Shown here one piece after another: positions 12,736 through 21,547 of a DNA stretch of 28,461 bases; position 1 is the stretch's first letter, and every line of letters starts with the position of its first letter. The stretch is from Plantago elongata. Its lineage: Eukaryota; Streptophyta; Magnoliopsida; Lamiales; Plantaginaceae. Location of the stretch: the NCBI GenBank assembly GCA_036897095.1, contig JAYMSP010001833.1:1-28461 (forward strand), written 5' to 3'. The notes beneath the pieces are model-generated. The model did no database searches, was not told the origin of the DNA, and saw only the letters and a program-made list of their open reading frames with translations. A program made the translations under genes and the position numbers.

Positions 12736-12819
12736 CGGAGACACACGCAAATGTTGAGTTGGCTTGTCATGTCACGCCGGAGACACACACAGATGCTGAT
12801 TTGGCATACCATGTCAGCG
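12736..12819. repeat. Two tandem copies of a 42-bp unit
   Basis: Copy 1 starts at 12736 (CGGAGACACACGCAAATGTT) and copy 2 at 12778 (CGGAGACACACACAGATGCT). Both continue through GAGTTGGC/GATTTGGC to CATGTCA. The copies differ at several positions. They lie just upstream of the Harbinger-like fragment and after an ATTACAAAACACACCCC stretch near 12592-12607 that is transposon-like in style. Confidence 0.65.
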
Positions 12820-12895
12820 TTTTCAATTTTCTATTATTAATTCACTCTAGGTTTATTTGTAATATGTTCCAAAGCCATTTATTTCAAAGCCATGT

Positions 12896-13369
12896 CAGCA
12901 TATCCAGAGTGGGAAATGAAGATGAACTTGGAGGAGACCATGAAGAAGTTCGTACCACCTGGGGAGGATGGGTTTGAGGGTAACGATGTTGACGTAGGTG
13001 ATCAATCAATGGAATCAGCAGGTGTAGGTGGCAGTAGCGGAAGTAAGCGCACTCGGGGTTAGAAAGTGGGTCAAGCATCAAATGTCTCATTGGTCGTGAC
13101 AAGGCCAAGAAGTTGGCTAAGAATGTCACTTCCGGTAACTCTTCCATGGATGCCTTGAATGAGGGAATAACTGGCTTAAACAAGAATTATCCCCGATGGG
13201 TTGAAGTTGAAAAGGCAAAGTTCGAGCTTGCTCGCGAGAAGGAGGAGCGTAAGGCAAGGGCGAAGATGATGGACATGGCATTTGTGGCAAACTACGACAA
13301 CTTGCCCGAACAGTCCAAAGCACACTTAGAAGTACTTGGCGAACAGCTGTTCCCTAAACCCTCATGGTG
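12896..13369 (+). pseudogene. Broken transposon-associated ORF (NAM-associated/Myb-type ORF1 fragment)
   Basis: Read in two frames, this encodes an acidic, Gly/Ser-rich segment (PPGEDGFEGNDVD... GGSSGSKRTRG) ending in a stop near 13060. A shifted frame then continues ESGSSIKCLIGRDKAKKLAK, followed by a Lys/Glu-rich helix (WVEVEKAKFELAREKEERKA) and a terminal LFPKPSW. The SGSS...IGRDKAKK pattern plus the charged helix resembles the C-terminal region of plant proteins with a NAM-associated domain, many of which are Harbinger-type ORF1 relatives or host genes derived from them. The N-terminal DNA-binding part is absent, and one frameshift breaks the rest. Protein assignment is by remembered pattern. 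Confidence 0.55.
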
Positions 13370-13479
13370 AAGGATCGCTTCTGTAGTGTGTTGACTTTAT
13401 TTTTTTTTTACCTTCTGCCTTATTTGTAATTTTGAATTTTGAATATGAATTTGAATTTTAAATTTTGAATTTTAAAAAA

Positions 13480-13537
13480 AATGACGTGGCGATGACGATG
13501 CGTCGTCGTGCCGTCACCATTGAAGATGGTCTAAAGC
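13480..13537. mobile_element. Possible right terminus of a PIF/Harbinger-like element
   Basis: Just after the ORF fragment lies GACGTGGCGATGACGATGCG... ending CACCATTGAAGATGGTCTAA. Plant Harbinger ends often look like this (ATTGGAGATGCTCTTA). No matching left terminus was found, so this is a remnant. Confidence 0.4.
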
Positions 13538-13675
13538 TAATTGGTGTAACAAGACAAGAACTATGTAAAATTAAAATAAGAAAAGAAATATGTAAAAATC
13601 GGCCCAGCTCAATTAATTTTATTAATATTAATTAAACCATTATATTATATTATGTTATACTAATCCATCATTAAT

Positions 13676-13822
13676 TAGGAGTTGTTTGGCCAAGCATTTA
13701 AATGCCTCCATTTGGTTCGATGAACATTAATTAAATACCTCCATCTGAATTCCATTCCAAACACAATTTCACCAAAATCCCAATTCAAATGTCATGTCAA
13801 TCAGCCCCATAATTGTTTGTTG
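13676..13822 (-). repeat. Dispersed MITE-like repeat, copy B (inverted relative to copy A)
   Basis: This is the reverse complement match of about 275-432. On the minus strand it runs GGGGCTGATTG, GGATTTTGGTGAAATTG, GAATGGAATT, TTAATGTTCAT, and ends near GGCCAAACAACTCC. The two ends are imperfect inverted repeats. The copies are about 13.4 kb apart and flank the Spinster-like and pyrophosphatase genes, most likely by chance. Confidence 0.6.
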
Positions 13823-14295
13823 AAGATGAAAACGTATCCTCCCACCTTATTATATAAGAAGACTAAGTCAGTCACTTTGATTTTCATGATGAAAAATATA
13901 ATTTTATAACACCATATAATACATATATATACCGCTATTTAGTTTGTTAACTTTATGAATAAAAATATTGAAGGTATAACATGTGTGAACATAACTCCGA
14001 ATTCTTTCCAGAAACCAAAATTTACAAGCACCAACTATCTATATTCTCCATATATTAATGTTTTCCAACCCAGAGGGTAGATAGGAGAAACTTTGATGAT
14101 GGTGTGAAATGGGAAAATGATTGTCTAAAATAAAAATGAGGGCTCAAAATAGTTGAATCAAATATAGATAGTATATGGTGCGCGCAAATAAGTTATATCT
14201 ATCTCAATTCTTTACACAATGCAATATGCATACATTCCTCTGAAATTAGACATATTACGTACTAAATATACTCTTTTTTTAGGCGTTTATATATA

Positions 14296-14544
14296 CTTTC
14301 TCCGTCGTGCTAAATATTTATTACTTATTTTAGCACTATTTTTAACGAGGCCTATAGTTTATTGTTGGAAATGTTTATTGTTTGTTGTAGTAGAGAAAAA
14401 AGAATATCGTAAAGAATGAGAAAGTAGAACGAATGTAAATAAAATAAGAATAATAGTGGTAATTGAAATTTTAACTTTATCTTATTTCGTAATTGGACAA
14501 TCATAAAATAAAGTGATACACATTTAGCGGGATGGGAGGATCAA
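14296..14544. mobile_element. Stowaway-like MITE, about 250 bp
   Basis: The left end CTTTCTCCGTCGTGCTAAAT follows a TA dinucleotide. The right end reads ATTTAGCGGGATGGGAGGAT, whose reverse complement is ATCCTCCCATCCCGCTAAAT. Both match the Stowaway pattern CTCCCTCCGTCCC-CTAAA, and a TA follows the right end. The interior is AT-rich with no convincing gene; a 66-residue open frame there is chance. Confidence 0.7.
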
Positions 14545-14832
14545 TATAATTAATTATATAATATAGTTTAATTTAGATTACTTACGAATTAACGTAGAGT
14601 GCCATGAATTATGGATTTTTCTGATTCAGGATAATGTTGGGTAAATGGTTGGTATTATTACACTCTAGGTGCACTATTTCTTGCTTATCTTGAAATGTTT
14701 GGATACATTTTTAAAATAATTTTTTGTTTCAAATATAATATTATAATTATAAAGTTTTTAGATAAATTATGATCAATAAATTTTGAATCACCATTTATAA
14801 ATTATTCTTTATTCAAAAAAAAATCACCAATT

Positions 14833-14895
14833 TTAGAAATTGAACGCGAGTCTCTTAAATACGGAATGTATCAACTTTCTACTCGGCTACATCTG
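14833..14895 (-). pseudogene. tRNA-Leu-like relic (possible SINE head)
   Basis: On the minus strand the sequence starts GATGTAGCCGAGTAGAAAG, which holds a full Pol III A-box match (TAGCCGAGTAG). About 45 bases later it has CGCGTTCAATTTC, a near match to a B box. GCCGAGT-G in the D arm and the long spacing resemble tRNA-Leu, a class II tRNA. Acceptor pairing is poor and the variable region is AT-rich, so it is not a working tRNA gene. It may be an old tRNA copy or the 5' part of a tRNA-derived SINE running toward lower coordinates. Confidence 0.45.
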
Positions 14896-15041
14896 TAAAT
14901 TTTAACATTGATGATTACCGGAGAAGGGAAGATCTATCTCTAACCCAAACTTTGGAAACTGAACTGATGTTAATCAGCAGGAATGAATGGGCATAATTAA
15001 GAAGATACAAAATTATGAAAATGTAATTTTTTTTTAACTTG

Positions 15042-15186
15042 GACTGGATCGGGTAGGGTTCGGGTCAGAAATGGGTTTGCTGGTAGGGCCCGGATCCGGG
15101 TACATACCCGACCCGTACTCGAACATCATTACATATGTACGGGTCATGTACGGGTTTGGATTGGGTAGGATTCTACCCTACCCATT
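15042..15186. repeat. GC-rich CGGGT-rich repeat block with short inverted ends
   Basis: A sharp GC-rich island in AT-rich DNA, built of many GGGT/ACCC motifs. GGGTAGGGT (15051-15059) is matched in inverted orientation by ACCCTACCC (15175-15183). Inside are a CCCGGATCCGGG palindrome and two GTACGGGT copies. It looks like a small MITE or remnant abutting the LINE at about 15190. Confidence 0.5.
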
Positions 15187-15189
15187 TAA

Positions 15190-17175
15190 AAGCTTAGGTA
15201 CAGCTTAATATCTGACCAGGAGATTAACTTGGAGAAATCTACAGTGGTTTTTTGCCATAATGCGACGACAAATCAAGTAGAGTAGATTCGGAGTTCTCCC
15301 GGTGCGAGTGGTGGAGAAGCACGAAAAGTATCTTGGCCTTCCTACGGAAATGGGTAGACCGAAGAAATAAGTTTTTGGGTGGTTAAGGGAACGTGTGTGG
15401 AGCAAAGTTCAAAGCTTTGGTAATCGTAATCTCTCCAAAGCGAGTAAAGATATCCTTATTAAAGTTGTGATTCAATTCATTCCAACTTATTTGAGGAGTT
15501 GCTTTAAACTCCCTGACTTCCTTTTACAAGAGATTGAGGCATTATTAGCTAGATATTGGTGGGGGAATGGTAAAGATAGGAAGATACATGGGACGAAGTG
15601 TAATAGCTTATGTGAGTCCAAGCGAGATGGAGGGATGGGGTTATTACCTTGCTTGGAAAACAACTTTGGAGAGTTATTCGTTTTCCCGATTCTCTCCTTA
15701 GTAAGGGTTTTAAGGCAAAGTACTTTCCTACCTGTGATGTTCTACTCTCTTCTCCCAAAAATATTCCATCCTTCTTAGGAAGAGTATTTGTGCAGCCTTA
15801 CCTATGTTGCGGAGTGGGATTCAATGGCGTGTGGGTGATGGGCTGGATATAGAGGTGTGGGGGGGGCGAATTGGATACCGAGCGATGGCTGGTTTTCTCC
15901 GGTTACTCCAGATTTACATAGATTGGGACCTCTCACAGTGGCTGATCTTATTGACTCCTCTACCAACACTTGGGATGAGGTATTTATACGAGAAATATTT
16001 TGGCATGAGGATGCCGAAGCAATTCTTGGCATTCCTCTTACTACTCGCCCTTCCTTCGATACCCGGATTTGGCACTACACAAAACATGGACATTATTCGG
16101 TTCAATCGGCCTACTACCTAGCTCGTACTCTGAAGAAGGCAGCCGGTGCTTCTAGTCGGGGGCAATCGAGTGGTTCCACACTGGAAAGTTGGGAGTGGTT
16201 GTGGAAATTGAAGATTCCATCTAAAGTTAAAAAATCTTCTCTTGGAGAGCTCTAAAGAATTTCCTCCCCATTCGTGCCAATCTAGCTCGTCGAGGCATTG
16301 ATACTTGCACTTCTAGCCCCCCTTTGTGGATGTGAATCTAAAACCGTGTTACATTTGCTAAAACATTGTTCCGTTTCGCGTCTGTTTTGGGCTGAGTCTC
16401 GTTGCTCGTATTTTTTCATGACAGTTGCAGCTGATAGTGTGGGGGAATGGATTACGCAAATTTGTAGTACCTCGACAACTGAGGCGCTGGAAAGGTTCAT
16501 CTGCTGCTCATGGTGCCTTTGGTACACTAGGAACAAGAAGACGTTCGAGGGACAATTACTCAATGCCCAGGAGTCTATTCAGTTCGTGGACAGATTTTTG
16601 GCTGAGTATAAGGCTGCCCAGGTTGCGTTCTTGCAGCCCAGACACCCGCCTTCTCCTGTCCGATGGAAACCCACCTCAAGCTGGTCACATCAAAATCAAC
16701 TTTGATGCGTCGTTTTCGATTCATAATCGTGTGGCAGGGGCTGGTGTGGTTGCGAGGCGTTCTGATGGGAGTGTAATTGCGTGGCGAAGGCACATCCTAC
16801 AACACGTATCGTCTCCAGAGGTAGCAGAAGCTTGGGCAGCTCGGTATGCAGTACAATTGGTCGTGGATTGGAGTATGTATAATGTGATCATTTAGGGAGA
16901 CAGTCTTAATGTGGTCAAAGAGATGCAGAGTGCGAAGAGCTCACTGACTGTTGCGGGTGGCATCATTGAAGAGATGAAGCTGCTTGCATCTTGCTATCTG
17001 TTCTGTAATTTTGTTTTTATAGGTAGAGATGGAAACCAAGTGGAACACTTGCTTTGCCAAAACCTGGAGGTAGGTAGTAATGGAATTGGGGATTTGCCTT
17101 TTTGTTCTCCTGATGCACTTAACTAATTTGATCCTTGATGGCTATATATTGGTTTGTTGGCTCTCAAAAATAAAA
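15190..17175 (+). mobile_element. 5'-truncated, degenerate LINE (L1-type) with RNase H domain
   Basis: The coding remnant starts inside the reverse transcriptase C-terminal region (GQEINLEKS-type context near 15225, then KYLGLPT) and continues through NRNLSKASKDILIKVV and ALLARYWWGN at about 15420-15565. A zf-RVT region follows at about 16060-16400 (IWHYTKHGHYSVQSAYYLA, then WLWKLKIPSKVK and CGCESKTVLHLLKHC). An RNase H domain is encoded at about 16690-17120, with FDAS, EAWAARYAVQL, GDSLNVVK and GNQVEHLL holding the usual D, E and D positions. Several frameshifts (near 15300, 15640, 15850, 16240, 16680) and stops (for example TAG before GDS at 16894) make it non-functional. No APE endonuclease or RT catalytic core is present. 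Confidence 0.85.
16690..17126 (+). pseudogene. RNase H domain of the LINE remnant
   Basis: Plant L1 elements of one clade carry a C-terminal RNase H after the zf-RVT region. Here IKINFDAS gives the first catalytic Asp, VAEAWAARYAVQL the Glu helix, and GDSLNVVKEM the second Asp. GRDGNQVEHLL replaces the usual RxxNxxAHxLA. An in-frame TAG at 16894-16896 lies directly before GDS, so the frame is broken. It ends at a TAA near 17124. Confidence 0.75.
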
Positions 17176-18569
17176 TTAATCTCACTACCATTATATCAAC
17201 CAAAGCTCTTATTCCATCCATGTGAAGGACATTATCAGAGCCCTTGATGATGGAGCAAAGGTTAGTAAGGCTCACATGTTAAAAAATTCACCATGAACAT
17301 ATACAAGATCCCGAAACAACTGGAAAAAAAAGTGTAATCTTGGTGAATGATTGGGCTAACCTTGGGACAATTGTTACCTCGAAAATATTTCCATATGCAT
17401 ATTCCCTCGATGGACTTCAAATCTTTAATGTACAACAATAAAAGCGAATAACAAACCAATCATATAAAATTCACTATTATGAATCTAAGTTTTTTTTTAC
17501 AATAGTTGTCATAGTGTATAAATCCAGTTAGGGTAATTTTCACGGATCAAGGAGAGACTAGAGCGTCTAAGTCCTTTGAATGAGTTATTCAGTCAAAAAG
17601 GGGAAGTCTTAGTTCATTTAGGTCAAATTATGATTCAAAAGGGACTATCGAATGTCACAACAAGTTCCAGACATATGTTGTTCTGAGGCTGGATCCGTTC
17701 CAAGTCAAGGTAAGGTCCGAGGAGACTGATTGCGAATGAAGGACAGTGCAATCCTGATGACACTCGGGTGCAGATCCGAAGCGAGGGTGGTTCGAGGCGA
17801 GGTGGTCCGAGGAAATTTCACTTGCAACCTGAGATAAAGAGACGGGTTAAGACCCTTTGGGCCGGTTTGTCTAAGACAAACCGGACTCGAACTTAACGTG
17901 TTTAGAAGCTGAATAGTTTGGGCTCGGACCTCTAAAGTTTAGAGAGTAGTATATTGAGTGGTAGGTACTTATATTTATGAGACATAAATGCCTTGCATTT
18001 ATAGTGCAATCCCGCCGAAGGTTTGAATCTGACACCTAAGAGTTGTGTCGCCCTGGTAATATGGAGACACGTAGTATCGGAGCTTGTAGGCGCGTCTCCA
18101 TCACGAACCACAGTACAACCACGTCACTGATGAGGACTGAAGGACAACATAGGCTCGAAACCATGTTGACTCGAAATCACAAAGCAAGTCATGCCTTGTC
18201 TCCAGTATGATAGAGACAAAGGGTCCTCGCGTCGGAACAATTCTCTCGGGTCGGAACTATGGAGCTTGAGTCGGATTGTTTAGTAGCCACTTTTGTGGAG
18301 AGGTCGTCTTAGTGAGTTTCGGAACATTTAGAGTGGAGACGGATTTAATAATACATAGTAGCATGTAATTATCAGTGAAGTTCTACAATACTTCAATTAG
18401 AGCTTTCTACCATTTAGCAATAGTAGGATTTAATGGATAACTTGTTGGATCTATGGATAACATGTATTTGCGGGATATTTAATATCTTTGATGGGAATAC
18501 ACAATTATATTTACATTCACACATGAAAGATATATATTGCCTAGTGGACCTAAAATTGTCCTAATTAGG
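17176..18569. other. Intergenic region with an unclassified repeat-like core
   Basis: 17176-17500 is AT-rich with no feature I can support. About 17500-18350 is noticeably richer in GC and in CGGA/TCGGA/TCCGAGG motifs than its surroundings, without an ORF of useful length. That change in base use, with short palindromes, suggests an old LTR or other transposon piece, but I found no termini. 18350-18569 returns to AT-rich DNA and likely includes the 3' end of the minus-strand gene. Confidence 0.45.
17862..17884. repeat. Perfect 11-bp palindrome with one-base centre
   Basis: CCGGTTTGTCT, a single A, then AGACAAACCGG. It lies inside the GC-richer 17.5-18.3 kb region. It could be a cruciform or hairpin relic or a protein binding site; nothing decides this. 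Confidence 0.7.
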
Positions 18570-19067
18570 CTAGTAGTACTCCATCAACAATTCATCTTTC
18601 CAACCCTTTTTCATCTTTGCTATGAACTCTTCACTTTTGCTCTCCAAATGCCTATCCGGTCCTCCTTCTTCATCTTCATCATCTTCATCATCATCTTCTT
18701 CGATCCACTCTCTGTCTGAATCGTAGCCATCATCATTTGAAGTATACGAAAACACATCGGTATCCTCCTCATCTCCATTGTCATAATCATCATCCTTAAA
18801 GTCAATATCATTTTCCTGCTCTTCAACTTGTTCCATCTCATAAACAAGGCCAAAGAAGTTAATAATATCTTCATGATCATCAGCTGAACCTCCCTTACAA
18901 TTGAAAAGTAAGGCCCAAATATAAATGTTAAACACTAAAAAACCGAAAATCCTAATCCAATAAAATGCGTCGTCATAGTTCCAACAAGGTGACAATGGAG
19001 ATACGAAATGAATGAGAAGAGCGACGAACAGCAGAAGCATAACTAGCCAGAGGAATCTCATGATCAT
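18570..19067 (-). CDS. Small two-helix membrane protein with acidic tail (hypothetical)
   Basis: An intronless 165-residue frame with ATG at 19067; a second in-frame ATG two codons later is an alternative start. Residues 3-25 and about 36-58 are hydrophobic, predicting two membrane helices or a signal anchor plus one helix. Residues about 60-140 are dominated by Asp and Glu, with a near-pure acidic run (WIEEDDDEDDEDEEGG). The C-terminus SEEFIAKMKKGWKDELLMEYY resembles the short EEFIAK motif at the end of many plant DUF761/DUF4408 proteins, whose role is poorly known. A TATAAATA box lies about 70 bases upstream of the ATG. The overlapping Met-rich frame on the same strand is a shadow of the acidic region. 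Function unknown; the family link is tentative. Confidence 0.7.
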   Translation of the reverse strand: MIMRFLWLVMLLLFVALLIHFVSPLSPCWNYDDAFYWIRIFGFLVFNIYIWALLFNCKGGSADDHEDIINFFGLVYEMEQVEEQENDIDFKDDDYDNGDEEDTDVFSYTSNDDGYDSDREWIEEDDDEDDEDEEGGPDRHLESKSEEFIAKMKKGWKDELLMEYY

Positions 19068-19136
19068 AAACTAAAAGGCCAAATGTAACAACTGTTTTAC
19101 GAGAAGGGAGTACTGTATATGGTTGTAGGCTAGCTA

Positions 19137-19144
19137 TATTTATA
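19137..19144 (-). promoter_or_regulatory. Candidate TATA box of the acidic membrane protein gene
   Basis: The minus strand reads TATAAATA, 70 bases upstream of the ATG at 19067, which fits a plant core promoter with a short leader. This supports the gene and its minus-strand direction. Confidence 0.6.
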
Positions 19145-20240
19145 GATGAGAGTTATCTATCATTAGTGGAAGATGCATGTAAATTCCTGTAGTACCAAAC
19201 AGAGGCAGTATGTCTACTAAGTCACGCTAATAATTGAAATTAACTAGTCCATTCAGAGTATATTCCAAAGAAATTTCCTAGCCGACCATATCTTTTAGTA
19301 ATGTCAATTGTCAAATACATAGTATTAAAATGGCGTGATTATTTTCTTAAGTCTTGGACTCAAAGTTTGTAATACTTAATAATAAAGTTTAATTTGTGTA
19401 GCAGGTCTTAAAGTTGAGTAGTAATAAATGTATGCAATCGTCACTGGAATGATGCAACTCTACTTGCTCACTCACATCTTCTCCATGAATTCTCAAAGTT
19501 TCTAGATCTACATATGCTTGGAAAAGAATTACTGTAGCTGATAATTATGCTATCTCAATTGACAAATTAGTTAATTATATCAATGGAGGAGTCTAATTTA
19601 TTTGTCATTACAAACATAGCTTCATTCCCTCATTTCAACTTTATCTTCTTTCAATTTCAGTCCATCTCAACTTCATATGTTCATCTTTTAATTAAATCCT
19701 ATCTCTCTTACATTAATTATTATTTTTCTTACTTTATTCATTTCTTTTTCTACTTCATTACCATCTCTCTAATTTATCACAAATTCTCTTACTTTATTTA
19801 TATTCTTTTTAATATTTATATTCGACCTTGTGGACGGATGAGTTAGGAGCGGCGGGAGTATTATGTATCGTATATCTAAAATCCAGATTAAATATCGCAG
19901 ATTTATACGAGCTAGCTAATATTGTGTATTTATTTAACTATCATAGGGAAGTAATTAAGAATGTTTCTGGTCTCATTGGCGTAACGACAAATAACTTGGT
20001 TGATCGAGCTAATAGCAGTTAATTAGTTAGACTTCATTTTCTGTGTCTGAGATTGCATTTGAAGGAACTGGGACCAGGCAGTGTGGAGCCACAAAGATCT
20101 AGTTGAAGATATTGGGAGACCGTTAATTGGATTATAGAGAAGGTTTCTAGAGACTCAAATTTTTATGTGGCTTATATTTTGACCAAGAAAATTAATGAAA
20201 CTATGCTATGGTGTGAACTGTGAACTCAACAGAATGTAAG
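19145..20240. other. Intergenic region with a MITE remnant
   Basis: 19145-19580 is upstream DNA of the minus-strand gene, with nothing recognised. 19585-19860 is a MITE remnant (listed separately). 19861-20240 is AT-rich with no coding region or repeat that I can support. Confidence 0.5.
19585..19860. mobile_element. MITE remnant, right end with CTCCC-type terminus
   Basis: The right end reads TGTGGACGGATG...GGCGGGAGTA; reversed, this begins TACTCCCGCC and contains CATCCGTCCACA. That is the terminal pattern of plant Stowaway/mariner-type MITEs. The interior is an almost pure pyrimidine/A mix with repeated TCTCTTACTTTATT units. No left terminus was found, so the start is approximate. The 87-residue open frame across it is a product of base bias. 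Confidence 0.5.
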
Positions 20241-20312
20241 ATTGTTCACCGCGGATAGTCATAAAAATTGATCGTGGCTGAGGTCACGATCAATTTATCC
20301 ATGGTAAACAAT
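20241..20312. repeat. Fold-back hairpin 1
   Basis: Perfect 12-bp arms AAATTGATCGTG (20265-20276) and CACGATCAATTT (20285-20296) surround an 8-base loop. Beyond an 8-base offset, the pairing resumes imperfectly: ATTGTTCACCGCGGAT on the left matches the reverse of ATCCATGGTAAACAAT on the right at most positions. A small fold-back element is likely. Confidence 0.65.
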
Positions 20313-20584
20313 TGTGGAATAGCTGTGAATATTCGAGTTTATATTGAAATTTAAAAAATATAAAATTTATATCATCGTTTATATTTTTTCGAAATCTACA
20401 AATCAATACCAGTGAAGATATATTAAATTTCAACATTTGTTCGTATACGTTTGTATTTTGTACTATTACACTATTATACTCGTATTATTAATAAAAACGT
20501 ATTTGTCCGCTCTAACTTTTCAATATTCACATTAATATAACTATAAACAAAATTAAAAAATAAAAAATAGTGGTGACCGCCCTT

Positions 20585-20673
20585 CACGTCGGTTGCCATA
20601 GTGGAAAAATTGGTCGTGAGGTGCAGTTGCGGCCTCACGACCACGATACGACCATCCACCACGGTGGACGGTC
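20585..20673. repeat. Fold-back hairpins 2 and 3
   Basis: Hairpin 2 has perfect 11-bp arms TGGTCGTGAGG (20611-20621) and CCTCACGACCA (20633-20643). Hairpin 3 has 11-bp arms GACCATCCACC (20650-20660) and GGTGGACGGTC (20663-20673) with one mismatch and a 2-base loop. The order ATAGT-ggAAAAATTGGTCGTG...CACGACC parallels ATAGTCATAAAAATTGATCGTG...CACGATC in hairpin 1, so the two sites are probably related. Confidence 0.65.
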
Positions 20674-21160
20674 TAATAGCTTCAGTGAATCTTATAAAAG
20701 CACGAATTTTTATCATTCTATATGTGTGTGTGTGTATTACTTTACTACAATATAATAAAAGCCAATAATGACATCAAAAGCATAAAACAACTTTATTAAG
20801 GGTGCGCTCTTCTTTGTTCATACATCATACCAAAATGTAGCCCTGTAAGTTTTAGGTTATGGATTGGATTTGAATCGATTCATTATTGATTTGACTCAAA
20901 AATGACTCGGATCTAAAACCAATCATTTTTTTTTGTTCTATAATGGATCTGTATCTGGATCTGAATCAATCCGTTCAAGATGCACGATGGAACCATTTAA
21001 AAACTTGCAAGGATCCACAATGAGTCACCTATTGACTCACTTTGGATCCAAAAAGAAGTATAGCAATTAAGAAATAGTATGTACAAGGATGGCATACCGT
21101 AGCCAAATTATCTTACAGCCAAATTTAGCAATTGCAAACAAAAAACAGAAACACATCTCG
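20674..21160. other. Intergenic DNA between repeats
   Basis: No gene is visible. A short TG microsatellite sits at about 20723-20735. From about 20850 to 21055 there are repeated GGATCT/GGATCC and GACTCA motifs (for example TGGATCTGTATCTGGATCTG), which look like transposon remnant sequence, but I could not identify termini. Confidence 0.45.
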
Positions 21161-21425
21161 CTTGACATACCATAAATTGCTTGCATACGATTGTGTGTGA
21201 ACAAGCTTGCACCTTGTTTGACATACCAAACATTGCTTGCCTGCAAGTGCATGGCAGCCATGCTTGACATACAAAAAATTACTTGCCTGCAAGTGTATGT
21301 CAACCATGCTTGACATACCAGAAAATGCTTGCCTACAAGTGTATGTCAACCTTGCTTGACATACCAAAAATTGATTGCCTACTATTGACATACAAAAAAT
21401 TGTTTGACAAACGAAAATTGTCAAC
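21161..21425. repeat. 46-bp tandem repeat (minisatellite) of fold-back monomers
   Basis: Units begin with C/TTTGACATAC at 21161, 21217, 21263, 21309 and 21355, then two shortened units at about 21384 and 21403. Spacing is 56, 46, 46, 46, then about 29 and 19. The best monomer (21263) contains TTGACATAC...GTATGTCAA arms and, nested within, ACTTGC-CT-GCAAGT, so one monomer can fold into a long hairpin. The open frames on the minus strand that cross it (Cys/Met-rich) are repeat artefacts. Confidence 0.85.
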
Positions 21426-21547
21426 CTTCAAATTTTTATTTCAGTAAGTTTCCATCTTGCCCGGCGGACTAAAATTGCCAACCTTGAAGTTTTCCGTCAA
21501 AAAGTGTTCGGCTCGCCAGATAGAACCATCTATTGTGAAAATTTCTA

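Noticed and set aside
14219-14419. 66-residue open frame with hydrophobic stretch
   Set aside because: It crosses the left end of a Stowaway-like MITE and has no recognisable domain or promoter.
18620-18880. Met-rich 86-residue frame inside the acidic gene
   Set aside because: Caused by GAT/GAA-rich codons read one base off; no independent signal.
19583-19846. 87-residue hydrophobic open frame
   Set aside because: Phe/Ile/Ser/Tyr bias reflects the pyrimidine-rich MITE interior.
21067-21424. Cys/Met-rich minus-strand open frames across the 46-bp array
   Set aside because: The frames arise from the repeat period and contain no domain; the repeat itself explains them.
21161-21425. CRISPR-like array
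   Set aside because: The unit repeats through its whole 46 bp with no unique spacers, and the setting is a plant nuclear genome.
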